Source: Desulfobacula sp.
GTDB lineage: Bacteria > Desulfobacterota > Desulfobacteria > Desulfobacterales > Desulfobacteraceae
Length of the DNA stretch: 64,000 nucleotides
Direction of reading: 5' to 3'
Assembly (NCBI RefSeq): GCF_030145145.1
Contig: NZ_JAQYWD010000027.1
Coordinates: forward strand, 1 to 64,000
The notes under the pieces were generated by a model, which made no database searches, was not told where the DNA came from, and worked only from the letters and a program-made list of their open reading frames with translations. Made by a program: the position numbers and the translations under genes. Below, in pieces: positions 9,248-18,546 of this stretch (positions are counted from its first letter, which is position 1; each line of letters starts with the position of its first letter).

Positions 9248-10567
9248 ATGATCGAGAACAGCTACCAGAATCTATTTAAACTTCCTGAACTTAAAAGAAA
9301 GATTTTTATTACACTCGCTTTATTGTTTGTTTACCGTGTCGGTATTCATGTTCCCACACCCGGGGTAAACGGTGCAGCGCTGGCTTCTTTTTTTGCTTCA
9401 GCTGAAGGAACGTTGTTTTCCATGTTCAATATGTTCTCAGGCGGTGCATTGGAAAGACTTTCCATTTTCGCATTAGGGATTATGCCTTATATCAGTGCTT
9501 CTATTATTTTAGAACTGATGACTGTGGTTGTACCGCACCTGGAACAATTAAAAAAAGAGGGTGATGCCGGTCGTAAAAAGAAAACCCAGTATACACGATA
9601 CGGAACCGTTGTCCTGAGCATTATTCAGGGACTGGGCATCAGTGTCGGTCTGGAATCCATGACGTCTCCTGCTGGAATCGCCATTGTGCCCTATGCCGGA
9701 TGGGGGTTCCGACTGGTGACCATTATCACCTTGACAGCCGGTACCTCATTTATCATGTGGCTGGGTGAGCAGATTACGGAAAGAGGGATTGGAAATGGTA
9801 TTTCCCTGATCATTTTTGCCGGTATTGTGGCTCGGATGCCATCGGCCATGGGAAACACCGTTAGACTCATGACAACCGGTGAAATGGGTGTTTTTGCCAT
9901 CATTATCCTGGTGGTTCTCATGGTCGTTGTTATTAGTGCGATCATTTATATGGAACAGGCCCAGCGCCGGATACCCGTGCATTACGCCAAACGGGTAGTG
10001 GGGCGTAAGATGTATGGGGGTCAAACGTCGCATCTGCCGTTAAAAATTAATACAGCCGGTGTGATACCCCCTATTTTTGCTTCCTCTATTATCATGTTTC
10101 CCACGACCCTGGCTCAATTTATTAATCTGCCGCTCATGAAGACGGTGGCCGCCATGTTCAGCCCGGGAACAATTTGGTATTATCTTTTGTATATTGGATT
10201 TATTATTTTCTTTTGTTTTTTCTATACGGCTGTCCAGTTTAATCCGGAAGATGTGGCAGAAAATATGAAAAAAAATGGGGGATATATTCCCGGTATCAGG
10301 CCGGGTAAGCGCACTGCTGAATACATTGACAGGGTGTTAACCCGAATTACCGTGGGCGGCGCTTTGTATGTGTCTGCTGTGTGTGTCCTGCCAACTTTTT
10401 TGATGAGCAAGTTTAATATCCCGTTTTATTTTGGGGGCACTGCCCTGTTGATTGTTGTAGGGGTGGCAATTGATACCATTTCCCAGATCGAATCCCATTT
10501 GATTACCGGTAATTATGATGGATTTCTGGGAAGGTCCGGTACAAAAAGAATCAAAGGCAGATCCTGA
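9248..10567 (+). CDS. secY: Preprotein translocase subunit SecY
   Basis: The product is 439 residues with about ten hydrophobic segments, as expected for the SecYEG channel in the inner membrane. Recognisable parts are VYRVGIHVPTPGVN (first membrane segment and plug region), GIMPYISASIILEL, GNGISLIIFAGI and the cytoplasmic loops QRRIPVHYAKR and GGYIPGIRPGKRT that contact the ribosome and SecA. It moves unfolded proteins across the membrane with SecA. The gene is followed after 36 bases by infA, with neither adk nor map between them. Confidence 0.98.
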   Translation: MIENSYQNLFKLPELKRKIFITLALLFVYRVGIHVPTPGVNGAALASFFASAEGTLFSMFNMFSGGALERLSIFALGIMPYISASIILELMTVVVPHLEQLKKEGDAGRKKKTQYTRYGTVVLSIIQGLGISVGLESMTSPAGIAIVPYAGWGFRLVTIITLTAGTSFIMWLGEQITERGIGNGISLIIFAGIVARMPSAMGNTVRLMTTGEMGVFAIIILVVLMVVVISAIIYMEQAQRRIPVHYAKRVVGRKMYGGQTSHLPLKINTAGVIPPIFASSIIMFPTTLAQFINLPLMKTVAAMFSPGTIWYYLLYIGFIIFFCFFYTAVQFNPEDVAENMKKNGGYIPGIRPGKRTAEYIDRVLTRITVGGALYVSAVCVLPTFLMSKFNIPFYFGGTALLIVVGVAIDTISQIESHLITGNYDGFLGRSGTKRIKGRS

Positions 10568-10603
10568 TTTAACCGTTCAATATTTAAGGAGACTGATAAC
10601 ACT

Positions 10604-10822
10604 ATGGCGAAAGAAGAACCCATCAAAGTTGACGGGAAAGTACTTGAAACACTGCCCAATGCCATGTTCAGAGTTGAGCTCGAAAACAAGCATGTTCTGC
10701 TTGCGCATATTTCAGGCAAAATGAGAATGCATTTCATTAAAATCTTGCCAGGGGACCGGGTGACCGTAGAAATATCACCTTATGATTTGAGCCGGGGAAG
10801 AATAACATATAGATATAAATAA
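10604..10822 (+). CDS. infA: Translation initiation factor IF-1
   Basis: A 72-residue OB-fold protein, the exact family length. [20 protein letters not shown] and the end [12 protein letters not shown] are diagnostic. IF-1 binds the 30S A site during initiation. GGAG precedes the ATG at 10604. The gene directly follows secY. Confidence 0.98.
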   Translation: MAKEEPIKVDGKVLETLPNAMFRVELENKHVLLAHISGKMRMHFIKILPGDRVTVEISPYDLSRGRITYRYK

Positions 10823-10870
10823 TGACAAGATTTTAATTTCATAAGAAAATCTTAGGTTAGGAGTTAATAG

Positions 10871-10984
10871 ATGAAAGTGAGAGCATCTGTAAAAAAAATA
10901 TGTAGAGATTGTAAAGTGATCAAAAGACGGGGTGTCATAAGAGTGATTTGTATTAACAAACGCCACAAACAGAGGCAGGGATAG
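10871..10984 (+). CDS. rpmJ: 50S ribosomal protein L36
   Basis: A 37-residue protein starting [20 protein letters not shown]. It has the zinc ligands C-x2-C, then Cys and His (CINKRH), of the zinc-type L36. The start is the ATG at 10871 after AGGAG, and TAG ends at 10984. Its place between infA and rpsM is conserved in many bacteria. Confidence 0.96.
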   Translation: MKVRASVKKICRDCKVIKRRGVIRVICINKRHKQRQG

Positions 10985-10996
10985 GGGGATAGAAAT

Positions 10997-11365
10997 TTGG
11001 CACGTATCGCAGGAGTAGACTTACCAAAAAATAAGCATGCATGGATTGCATTGACCTATATCTATGGTATAGGGTCAAGCAGATCAAAATTGATTCTTGA
11101 AAAAACAGGTATTAACCCCACCACGAAATCAAATGATCTGACTGAAGAACAGGTGAATGACATTCGTAATGTCATTGATGCGGAGTTCAAAGTTGAGGGT
11201 GAACTGAGAAGCGACGTTTCCATGAACATTAAACGACTCATGGATTTGGGATGTTACAGAGGGTTACGTCATCGTAAGGGCCTTCCCTGTCGTGGTCAGA
11301 GAACCAGCACTAACGCCAGAACGAGAAAAGGTCCAAAAAGGACCGCAGTTAAAAAGAAAAAGTAG
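10997..11365 (+). CDS. rpsM: 30S ribosomal protein S13, TTG start
   Basis: A 122-residue S13. [25 protein letters not shown] is the helix-turn-helix N-terminus and [19 protein letters not shown] the basic tail that reaches P-site tRNA. S13 pairs with S19 in the 30S head. The start is TTG at 10997. A GGGGG run 8 bases upstream is a plausible ribosome-binding site. Confidence 0.97.
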   Translation: MARIAGVDLPKNKHAWIALTYIYGIGSSRSKLILEKTGINPTTKSNDLTEEQVNDIRNVIDAEFKVEGELRSDVSMNIKRLMDLGCYRGLRHRKGLPCRGQRTSTNARTRKGPKRTAVKKKK

Positions 11366-11391
11366 GATAATCTAAAAAGGTACTAGTAATT

Positions 11392-11787
11392 ATGGCAAAA
11401 AAGTCAAAAAAAGTTGTATCCAAAAAAAAGGTAAGAAAGAATATTTCTACAGGTATTGTGCACATCCAATCCACTTTTAATAATACAATTGTCACCATTG
11501 CCGATGAAAACGGAAATACCATTTCATGGTCCAGCGCCGGCATGCAGGGGTTTAAGGGGTCAAGAAAAAGTACGCCTTTTGCCGCAAAACTGGTTGCAGA
11601 AGATGCAGGGGCAAGAGCAATGGAACACGGCATGAAAAATATCGGTGTATATGTTAAAGGTCCGGGACCGGGCCGAGAATCAGCCTTACGGGCATTGCAT
11701 TCCCTTGGATTCATTATATCCATGATCAAGGATGTTACGCCGATTCCCCATAATGGATGCCGTCCGCCCAAAAGAAGAAGAGTATAA
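11392..11787 (+). CDS. rpsK: 30S ribosomal protein S11
   Basis: A 131-residue S11. [30 protein letters not shown] and the C-terminal [18 protein letters not shown] are invariant family sequence. S11 lies at the 30S platform near the E site. It is the second gene of the alpha block (S13-S11-S4-RpoA-L17). Confidence 0.98.
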   Translation: MAKKSKKVVSKKKVRKNISTGIVHIQSTFNNTIVTIADENGNTISWSSAGMQGFKGSRKSTPFAAKLVAEDAGARAMEHGMKNIGVYVKGPGPGRESALRALHSLGFIISMIKDVTPIPHNGCRPPKRRRV

Positions 11788-11816
11788 GAATACTTGTTTG
11801 ATAAAGGAGAGAAACA

Positions 11817-12443
11817 TTGTCACGTTATAGAGGTTCTGTTTGCCGACAATGCAGACGCGAAAATATGAAACTTTTTTTGAAAGGCGATCGATGCTTTTCA
11901 GATAAATGCAGTTATGATAGAAGAGGATATCCCCCTGGTCAGCATGGCCAGAGAAGAAGTAAATTATCAGATTACGGTATCCAGCTGAGAGAAAAACAGA
12001 AAGTCAGACGGTTGTACGGGATATCAGAAAAACAGTTTAGAATTTCTTTCAAACGAGCGGATCGACAAAAGGGGATCACCGGTACAAACCTATTGTCCCT
12101 CCTGGAAACTCGCCTGGACAATTCTGTATTTAGAATGGGATTTGTTAATTCCAGAACCCAAGGACGACATTTTGTCCGTCACAATCATTTTACGGTCAAT
12201 GGTAAAAAAGTGAATATTCCCTCTTACCAGGTCAAAAAAGGGGATGTGGTGGAACTGCGGGAGAAAAGTCAAAAAATTCAAGCCATTTCCGATTCCCTGG
12301 ATGCCATTGTCAGACGCGGTATTCCCCAGTGGCTGGAGATCGATAAAGAGAAATTCAAGGGTCAAGTGGTGGGGATACCTGCCCGGGAAGACATCACGCT
12401 TCCGATTCAGGAACAATTGATCGTAGAGCTTTATTCAAAGTAG
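11817..12443 (+). CDS. rpsD: 30S ribosomal protein S4, zinc-type, TTG start
   Basis: A 208-residue S4 with a four-cysteine N-terminus (CRQC at residues 9-12, then C and C around residues 26-31), so it is the zinc-binding form. The S4 RNA-binding fold (LDNSVFRMGFVNSRTQGRHFVRHNHFTVNGK) follows. S4 nucleates the 30S body and can repress the alpha operon in E. coli. The start is TTG at 11817 after AAAGGAGAG. Confidence 0.97.
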   Translation: MSRYRGSVCRQCRRENMKLFLKGDRCFSDKCSYDRRGYPPGQHGQRRSKLSDYGIQLREKQKVRRLYGISEKQFRISFKRADRQKGITGTNLLSLLETRLDNSVFRMGFVNSRTQGRHFVRHNHFTVNGKKVNIPSYQVKKGDVVELREKSQKIQAISDSLDAIVRRGIPQWLEIDKEKFKGQVVGIPAREDITLPIQEQLIVELYSK

Positions 12444-12490
12444 GCAGACCTTTGACAGGGTTTGTCCAAATATTTATTCAGGAGATATGA

Positions 12491-13513
12491 ATGTCATCTG
12501 AAAAACTTGCATATGTGAACTGGCGAGAGATGATCAAGCCGGAGAAGCTTGACGTTACCACAACTTCAACATATGGTAAATTTGTATGTGAACCCCTTGA
12601 ACGGGGATACGGTATCACCATCGGGAACTCTCTGCGGCGTATTATTCTTTCGTCCATATATGGCGCAGCCATAGTATCGGTCAAATTCGATGATGCTCTT
12701 CATGAATATAGTGTGATATCTGATGTGAGAGAAGATGTTTCCGAAATCATTTTAAACCTGAAAGAGCTAAAACTCAGGGTTGAAGATACCGATGACAAAA
12801 TATTAACATTAAGCCTTAGTGGAGAGTGTGAAGCCACAGGGGCCGATATTGTCAGTCCGGATGGCAGGGTTGAGGTGCTGAACCCGGAACAGCATATTGC
12901 CACTATTTCTAAAAACGGTGTACTTAATATGACCATGGTCGTGAAAACCGGGAAAGGGTATGCCCTTTCTTCAGCGAACAAGGATGAGGAGGCACCCGTT
13001 GGAACCATTCCCATTGACAGTGTGTTTTCTCCCATCAAGAGTGTGAAATATGTTGTGGGGACGTCCCGGATTGGACATAAAACCGACTATGATAAGCTGA
13101 CACTTGAAGTCTGGACAGATGGTTCGGTATCACCGGATGATTCGGTTGCATATGCTGCAAAAATACTTAAAGAGCAAATGACGGCATTTATCAATTTTGA
13201 TGAAGACATGGAACCCGATCATGTTGATGAAAATTCCGATGACGCTGATATCGGCCTTAACGAGAATATTTACAGATCTGTGGACGAGCTTGAATTATCT
13301 GTCAGAAGTTCCAATTGTTTGAAAAATGCTCGAATCCATACCATTTATCAACTGGTTCAAAAAACGGATGGCGAAATGCTAAAAACCAAAAATTTTGGTC
13401 GAAAATCCTTAAATGAGATAAAGGAAGTCCTGACGTCCATGGATCTCTCATTGGGCATGGATCTAGAAGGGTTTGAACCGCCAGAAGATGAGAACAATCA
13501 GGAAGGAGAATAA
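12491..13513 (+). CDS. rpoA: RNA polymerase alpha subunit
   Basis: The product is 340 residues. The N-terminal dimerisation domain contains [21 protein letters not shown]. The C-terminal domain (about residues 255-330) contains [24 protein letters not shown] and [13 protein letters not shown], the helix-hairpin-helix parts that bind UP elements and activators. An acidic linker separates the two domains. It lies between rpsD and rplQ, the standard order. Confidence 0.98.
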   Translation: MSSEKLAYVNWREMIKPEKLDVTTTSTYGKFVCEPLERGYGITIGNSLRRIILSSIYGAAIVSVKFDDALHEYSVISDVREDVSEIILNLKELKLRVEDTDDKILTLSLSGECEATGADIVSPDGRVEVLNPEQHIATISKNGVLNMTMVVKTGKGYALSSANKDEEAPVGTIPIDSVFSPIKSVKYVVGTSRIGHKTDYDKLTLEVWTDGSVSPDDSVAYAAKILKEQMTAFINFDEDMEPDHVDENSDDADIGLNENIYRSVDELELSVRSSNCLKNARIHTIYQLVQKTDGEMLKTKNFGRKSLNEIKEVLTSMDLSLGMDLEGFEPPEDENNQEGE

Positions 13514-13519
13514 TATTCC

Positions 13520-13876
13520 ATGAAACATAGAAAATCAGTGTTAAAATTAAACAGGACCTCAAGCCATCGAAAGGCTATGTTCAGAAACATGGTAACTTCC
13601 CTGTTCAAACACGATAAAATAAAAACAACCGAAGCCAAAGCGAAAGGACTGCGGTCCATTGCCGATAAAATGGTCACCCTTGCAAAAAGAGGGGATTTAC
13701 ATGCCCGGAGACAGGCGTTTGCAGTGATTCGGGAAAAAGATGTTGTTCACACCTTGTTTAATGAAGTATCAGATAAATTTAATTCAAGACAGGGGGGGTA
13801 TACCCGGATTACCAAGCTGGGTCCCAGAAAAGGGGATGTGGCCCCCATGGTACAGATCGAATTGATTTTCGATTGA
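13520..13876 (+). CDS. rplQ: 50S ribosomal protein L17
   Basis: A 118-residue L17. [24 protein letters not shown] and the end [25 protein letters not shown] are diagnostic. It starts six bases after the rpoA stop and is the last gene of the ribosomal cluster. A strong hairpin terminator follows at 13902. Confidence 0.98.
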   Translation: MKHRKSVLKLNRTSSHRKAMFRNMVTSLFKHDKIKTTEAKAKGLRSIADKMVTLAKRGDLHARRQAFAVIREKDVVHTLFNEVSDKFNSRQGGYTRITKLGPRKGDVAPMVQIELIFD

Positions 13877-13901
13877 TTTTTCTCTAGTTGCTTAAAAGAT
13901 C

Positions 13902-13937
13902 AAATCCCCGGCAAGGTTGTCCTGGCCGGGGATTTTT
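13902..13937. terminator. Bidirectional intrinsic terminator of the ribosomal cluster
   Basis: AAATCCCCGGC at 13902-13912 is perfectly complementary to GCCGGGGATTT at 13925-13935, an 11-bp stem with a 12-base loop. A T-run follows on the plus strand and an A-rich flank would supply the U-run on the minus strand. It ends transcription from rplQ and overlaps the stop codon of the convergent diguanylate cyclase gene, so it probably serves both. Confidence 0.88.
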
Positions 13938-14991
13938 ACGTGTGTCGTTTGGTTTGTTTGGCCTGGTAAAGCCGTTTGTCTGCAGCCTTTAAAAGTATGG
14001 CCGAAGAGTCCATGCCTTTTTCAAAAACCGAAGCAAGCCCATGGCTTAATTTGACGGAAATAGCCGCATTTTCGTCGGTTAAGGGGTGGTTGGTTAATTT
14101 ATTTTTTACCCGGGTGATATAGGCTTCCGCCTGGCGTTTACTGGTGGACGGCAGGATGACCACAAATTCATCCCCGGCAAACCGCGCGACCACATCAGAC
14201 TCCCGCTTTAAACTGTTCAGGCAATCTGCCGTATGACATAATGCCAAATCTCCCTTGTCATGGCCGAACGTGTCGTTGATGGATTTAAAATCATCCAGAT
14301 CCAGAAAGAGAATCGTCAGGTCAATATGATATCGTTTGGATCGCTGAAATTCCCTTTCAAGCACGCGTTCCATAACCCCTCGGTTTAACAGTCCGGTCAA
14401 TGGATCATGAAAGGCCAGAAATTTTAATTTTTCATGTGCTGTCACATTGGACAGACATAAGGAGACTTTAACCGCCAGTTGTTCCAACAAGGAGGCATCA
14501 ATGCCCGGTTCAAACCGGTTGATATCTTTGTCGGCCTGGTTAAAGCTCCCGACAATTTCCCCATCCAGGGTGATGGGGGCAATGGCAATGGAACTGATGT
14601 CATATTCGGATGCCTCAGGGATTAACGAACGGAATCGATTGATGTCTTTATTGGACAGCAGGGGTTTGAGTCTGTTTCGGGTGATCTCGGAGAATTCTTT
14701 TTTTGATAAAAATGCCGTGGCAGTTTTTAAGGTATTTGAGGTTTGAATATCATGAAGGTATTTTGAAATACTGCTTTCTTCAATAATTGAGATCCAGGTA
14801 TAGGGAATAGAAAATTTTGAACTGATTTCGTATAACAACTTTTCAATGAAATCCTGGAAATTTAAAATGGTTAAAATACTCATTTCAATTTCATGAAATT
14901 TTCTGGCGATAATTTCGTTATGCTTCAGCCGCTCTATCAGTGATTTCGAAATTGTCAGATCTCTATTGACATATTTGTGTATTGTTTTCAT
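13936..14991 (-). CDS. GAF-GGDEF diguanylate cyclase
   Basis: The N-terminal part (about residues 40-180) resembles a GAF sensor domain. The C-terminal half is a GGDEF domain with HDPLTGLLNRGVMERVLERE, LDLDDFKSINDTFGHDKGD and the signature ARFAGDEFVV. AGDEF is an accepted active variant, so the protein probably makes c-di-GMP. No transmembrane segment is visible. The ATG at 14991 (MKTIHKYVNRD), preceded by an AGAAG stretch, is preferred to a TTG at 15027. It lies alone, convergent with rplQ. The input signal is unknown. Confidence 0.85.
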   Translation of the reverse strand: MKTIHKYVNRDLTISKSLIERLKHNEIIARKFHEIEMSILTILNFQDFIEKLLYEISSKFSIPYTWISIIEESSISKYLHDIQTSNTLKTATAFLSKKEFSEITRNRLKPLLSNKDINRFRSLIPEASEYDISSIAIAPITLDGEIVGSFNQADKDINRFEPGIDASLLEQLAVKVSLCLSNVTAHEKLKFLAFHDPLTGLLNRGVMERVLEREFQRSKRYHIDLTILFLDLDDFKSINDTFGHDKGDLALCHTADCLNSLKRESDVVARFAGDEFVVILPSTSKRQAEAYITRVKNKLTNHPLTDENAAISVKLSHGLASVFEKGMDSSAILLKAADKRLYQAKQTKRHT

Positions 14992-15115
14992 CCACTTCTT
15001 TTTAAGTTGCACGCCCGAGAAAGTCAATCATTTTTGTATTAGCAATTCTCAATTTGGTATTTGCGTGAATGGATCAGGACAGTTTTATTGTGCTTTTTTA
15101 TATGAAAAAGAATAT

Positions 15116-15169
15116 CACCACAGAGATCACAGGGGACACAGAGAGGAAACCTCTGTGGTCTCTGTGGTG
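15116..15169. repeat. Palindromic CACCACAGAG-type intergenic repeat
   Basis: CACCACAGAG at 15116-15125 is matched by its complement CTCTGTGGTG ending at 15169, and the centre is also built from CACAGAG/CTCTGTG pieces. Repeats of this type, which translate as HRGHRE-like strings, are familiar as dispersed elements in many bacterial genomes. The surrounding gap 14992-15310 has no convincing gene. The element may be a non-autonomous mobile repeat or a structured RNA; the sequence does not decide. Confidence 0.6.
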
Positions 15170-15310
15170 AAAAGATTTTTCATGATTCGATCTGCCCGCC
15201 AGGGCATGGCCGTTATTAAAATGGGTTCTTGAAGAGGCTAAAAGTGCTATAAAGCAAGCCTGATACCGCCCTGATGTGTCATATTTAGCTGTTGTGATCG
15301 TGTTTCGTTT

Positions 15311-16645
15311 TTACCGTGTGTACACGATTGTGGGCAGCCACGTGGCTATTTGCGGCCAGAATGCGACCACAAAAAGGCCTGCCAGCTGGATCAGAACAAA
15401 GGGAATAATGCCCCTGTAAATGTGACCCGTGGTCACCTGGGGAGGTGTCACGGCTTTCAAGTAAAAAAGGGAAAACCCAAAAGGGGGTGTCATAAAGGAG
15501 GTTTGCAGATTAATCGCCAGGAGCACACAGATCCAGAGGGGGTCGAATCCAAAATCATCCACCAGGATCGGCACCAGGACCGGCACATGGATAAAAATGA
15601 TTTCAATAAAATCCAAAACAAATCCCACCAGAAAAATAACGCCCATAACAATGGCCAGTACCACCCATTTGTTGTAGTCCCCGGCAATATCAAATAAAAA
15701 CCGCCGAATCAGCTCATCGCCTTCCAGTTCACGAAAGGTCAATCCAAAGGCATTGGCACCAATCAGGATAATAAAGACCATACAGGTCAGCCGGGTTGTG
15801 GTGGCCGAGACTTCCTTAAGGATAGAAAGGTTGAACCGGCGGTTCCACACTGCCAGAATGACGGCACCCACACATCCAACGGAAGCGGCTTCCGTTGGTG
15901 AGGCAATCCCGGCAAAGATGGACCCCAGAACAGCTGTGATCAGAAAAAGGGGGGGAAATAAAGCACGAAGCGCTCGTTTTATCAATTGTTGTTTGGTTAG
16001 ATCGTGTTCCCCCTCGATGGATACCGGTGGTGCGATTTCCGGTTTTGCCATGGAAATGATTAAAATATAGACCATATAGAGCATGACCAGCATGATGCCC
16101 GGCAGTAAAGATGCCATGAACAGATCGCCCACCGGAATCTGAACAATGGTGGCCAGCAGCACCAGAACAATGGACGGTGGAATGATCTGTCCCAGGGTTC
16201 CGGATGCACACACCGTTCCGGTGGCCAGTTCCGGCTGGTACCCATGGCGCAGCATGGTGGGAACCGCTAAAAGTCCCATGGTGACAACGGTGGCGCCCAC
16301 AATGCCTGTGGATGCCCCCAGAAGCGCGCCCACGAAAACAGTACTGATGGCCAGGCCCCCTCGAACCCGTCGAAACAGCAGGCCCATAGTTTCCAGTAAT
16401 TCTTCGGCCAGCCCTGATTTTTCAAGGGTCACTCCCATAAAGACAAACAGGGGAACAGCGATGAGAACAACATTTTTAACAGAACCCCATATTCTCAATG
16501 GCAAGAGCTCGAAAAAATCCAGACCAGATCCCAGGAACCCGAAGAAGATAGCCGTGCCCATGAGGGTACAGGCGACCGGAAAGCCTGCCATGAGCAAAAT
16601 GGTCAGTGCCAGAAACATCCAGCCGGCCAGATATTCAGATCCCAT
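15311..16645 (-). CDS. dctM: TRAP transporter large membrane subunit (DctM family)
   Basis: The product is 444 residues with about a dozen hydrophobic segments. Typical DctM sequences are LMGTAIFFGFLG, VAVPLFVFMGVTLEKSGLAEELLE and IIPPSIVLVLLATI. This is the substrate-translocating subunit of a Na+- or H+-driven TRAP uptake system in the inner membrane. It is the last gene of dctP-dctQ-dctM on the minus strand; its ATG overlaps the dctQ stop codon, indicating coupled translation. Substrate type is best judged from dctP. Confidence 0.93.
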   Translation of the reverse strand: MGSEYLAGWMFLALTILLMAGFPVACTLMGTAIFFGFLGSGLDFFELLPLRIWGSVKNVVLIAVPLFVFMGVTLEKSGLAEELLETMGLLFRRVRGGLAISTVFVGALLGASTGIVGATVVTMGLLAVPTMLRHGYQPELATGTVCASGTLGQIIPPSIVLVLLATIVQIPVGDLFMASLLPGIMLVMLYMVYILIISMAKPEIAPPVSIEGEHDLTKQQLIKRALRALFPPLFLITAVLGSIFAGIASPTEAASVGCVGAVILAVWNRRFNLSILKEVSATTTRLTCMVFIILIGANAFGLTFRELEGDELIRRFLFDIAGDYNKWVVLAIVMGVIFLVGFVLDFIEIIFIHVPVLVPILVDDFGFDPLWICVLLAINLQTSFMTPPFGFSLFYLKAVTPPQVTTGHIYRGIIPFVLIQLAGLFVVAFWPQIATWLPTIVYTR

Positions 16646-17232
16646 TAGTTTAACATCTCCTGATTCTCATTTGGCCGGTGGCCCAGAATAATATTCAGAT
16701 TGCGAACGAACATGGAGATTCCCTGGAGGAAAAAAAATACAAACCCCAGGGGGATGCAGCCTTTTAATATAAATCTCAGCGGGATGCCACCCGGGTCGGG
16801 GGAGCCTTCCATGAATTTCAATGATTCCCAGGTGAAAACGGTGGACACATAGATGATCAAAACAGCACCGGGAAATAGAAAAAAAATACATCCCAGCACA
16901 TTCACCCAGGCCTGTGCTTTTTCAGAAAGGCGCTGATAAACGACATCCACCCGGACATGCTGGTCATATAAAAGGGTATAGCCCGCGCCCATCAGGAAAA
17001 TGAATCCAAACAGATGCCATTCAAGTTCCTGGGTAAAGACAAAACTGGTATTAAAGGCATACCGCATGACCACATCAACAAACACCACGGCAACAAGAAG
17101 GATGACAACCCAGGAAACCCCTTTACCGATCCACTCGTTTAATGTATCAATTGTTTTGATAATTTTTGCCAGACATGACCCTGTCCCCATGGTGATAATC
17201 CTTTTTTGTATATGGTTGAGTGATTTCATCAC
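16645..17232 (-). CDS. dctQ: TRAP transporter small membrane subunit (DctQ family)
   Basis: This 195-residue protein has four hydrophobic segments, as in DctQ. It contains NTSFVFTQELEWHLFGFIFLMGAGYTL and YDQHVRVDVVYQRLS, which matches the family core with its conserved EL and HVRVD motifs. It pairs with DctM in the membrane. It is longer than the smallest DctQ proteins, as is common in systems of the 2-oxoacid/mannitol-chloroaromatic group. A strong hairpin separates it from dctP upstream. Confidence 0.9.
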   Translation of the reverse strand: MMKSLNHIQKRIITMGTGSCLAKIIKTIDTLNEWIGKGVSWVVILLVAVVFVDVVMRYAFNTSFVFTQELEWHLFGFIFLMGAGYTLLYDQHVRVDVVYQRLSEKAQAWVNVLGCIFFLFPGAVLIIYVSTVFTWESLKFMEGSPDPGGIPLRFILKGCIPLGFVFFFLQGISMFVRNLNIILGHRPNENQEMLN

Positions 17233-17240
17233 CGTTTACC

Positions 17241-17280
17241 GGTTGTTCCTGTAACGGAATTCTCCGGTACAGGAACAGCC
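17241..17280 (-). promoter_or_regulatory. Long hairpin between dctP and dctQ
   Basis: The two arms, 17241-17258 and 17263-17280, are complementary over about 18 bp with one mismatch and one wobble pair, closing a 4-base loop. There is no U-tract, so it is not a clear terminator. Stable hairpins after the binding-protein gene often protect its mRNA 3' end and lower read-through into the membrane genes. That is the likely role, by analogy with other binding-protein-dependent transport operons. Confidence 0.65.
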
Positions 17281-17291
17281 ATTGGTTGCGA

Positions 17292-18404
17292 TTATGAACC
17301 GGTTAACGGATATCGATCAGCCAGGGCATTGTAATAAGGCTTCTCAGAGACTTCTCCCCAGGGACCGATAATTTTCTTGAAACGCTCAAAACTCTCATTT
17401 ACCTTTCGGGCCATGGGGTCACTAGCGGCAATATCTGAAACAGCGTCTTTGGCATGGGATTTGAGATCTGCCAGCACCGGGTCCGGAAGTCTCATCAGCT
17501 TGACGTTGTGCTGGGTGATTAATTCTTCCAGGGCCTGGCCGTTGCCGGCATTAAACCCCTGGGTCGTCCAGTTGTTGATCTGGGTGCAGGCGGCATCTAA
17601 AATCGCCTGGTATTCCAGTGGTAACGCTTCATAGGCTTGTTTGTTAAAGATAAATTCCACAAAGGGGCCGGGTTCATGCCAGCCGGGATAATAATAGTAT
17701 TTGGCCACTTTATAGAACCCCATTAATTGGTCATGGAGAGGGCCGATCCATTCTGTGGCGTCAATAACGCCCCGCTCCAGATTGGTGAAGATTTCACTGG
17801 CAGGGCAGAGGATCACCGTTGACCCCAGCGTTGCCATGACCTTTCCGCCCAAGCCCGGGATTCTCATTTTAAGACCCTTGAAATCATCCACGGTTTCTAT
17901 TTTTTTGTTGAACCATCCTGCCATCTGGGGACCCGTGGAACCACCGGGTCTGGGAATGACATTAAAAGGGGCATATACCTCTTCCCATAGCTTAAGTCCG
18001 CCGCCAAACTCATACCAGGCAGCCATGCCCGACCCGTTAAGGCCAAAGGGAACCGCCGCAAACCATTGGGCTGCCGGTGCTTTGCCAGCCTGGTAATATC
18101 CGACCCCGGAACCGGCCTGGACCGTGGTCCCCTTGCTGACTGCATCAAAGGTCTGTAGCGGCGGCACAAGCTCTCCGCCGGCAAATACTTTAATTTTAAA
18201 CAGACCCCCGGTCATGAGGTCGACTTTTTTTGCCAGCAGCTCAGCAGCATCTTGAAGATAGGGCAGTTTCGGCGGCCAGGTGGTGACCATTTTCCATTTG
18301 ATTCGTTTCTGGGCGTGGACAGCAGGTGCTTGAATGATACCACTGGTGGTAACCGCGGCCACAGTGCCAATGGCTGCTTTTTGTAGGAATTGTCTTCTTT
18401 CCAT
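17292..18404 (-). CDS. dctP: TRAP transporter substrate-binding protein (2-oxoacid/TakP-like)
   Basis: A 370-residue periplasmic binding protein. The N-terminus MERRQFLQKAA is a twin-arginine-type signal, followed by a hydrophobic stretch and an AVHAQ cleavage region. TTWPPKLPYLQDAAE and IDATEWIGPLHDQLMGFYKVAKYYYYPGWHEPG resemble the TakP/FcbT subgroup, which binds 2-oxoacids or related carboxylates with a metal ion. The exact substrate is inferred only loosely. AAAGGAG lies just before the ATG. It leads the dctPQM operon. Confidence 0.9.
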   Translation of the reverse strand: MERRQFLQKAAIGTVAAVTTSGIIQAPAVHAQKRIKWKMVTTWPPKLPYLQDAAELLAKKVDLMTGGLFKIKVFAGGELVPPLQTFDAVSKGTTVQAGSGVGYYQAGKAPAAQWFAAVPFGLNGSGMAAWYEFGGGLKLWEEVYAPFNVIPRPGGSTGPQMAGWFNKKIETVDDFKGLKMRIPGLGGKVMATLGSTVILCPASEIFTNLERGVIDATEWIGPLHDQLMGFYKVAKYYYYPGWHEPGPFVEFIFNKQAYEALPLEYQAILDAACTQINNWTTQGFNAGNGQALEELITQHNVKLMRLPDPVLADLKSHAKDAVSDIAASDPMARKVNESFERFKKIIGPWGEVSEKPYYNALADRYPLTGS

Positions 18405-18481
18405 GGGATCTCCTTTGGGTTAGGGTACCTGTAACGTACCGGTTTTTACAAATGAACATCCTGCGAATTGAAATACTACAT

Positions 18482-18500
18482 TTGAATCAATTATATTCAA
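18482..18500. promoter_or_regulatory. Candidate operator upstream of dctP
   Basis: TTGAAT and ATTCAA form an inverted repeat with a 7-base AT-rich spacer, about 80 bases upstream of the dctP start. Its size and symmetry suit a dimeric regulator. No regulator gene is adjacent and no matching copy was found elsewhere in the window, so this is a suggestion only. Confidence 0.25.
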
Positions 18501-18546
18501 TTGACCATATCGATAGTGACCGCTGCAAGTCAATATTTATTTTTAT

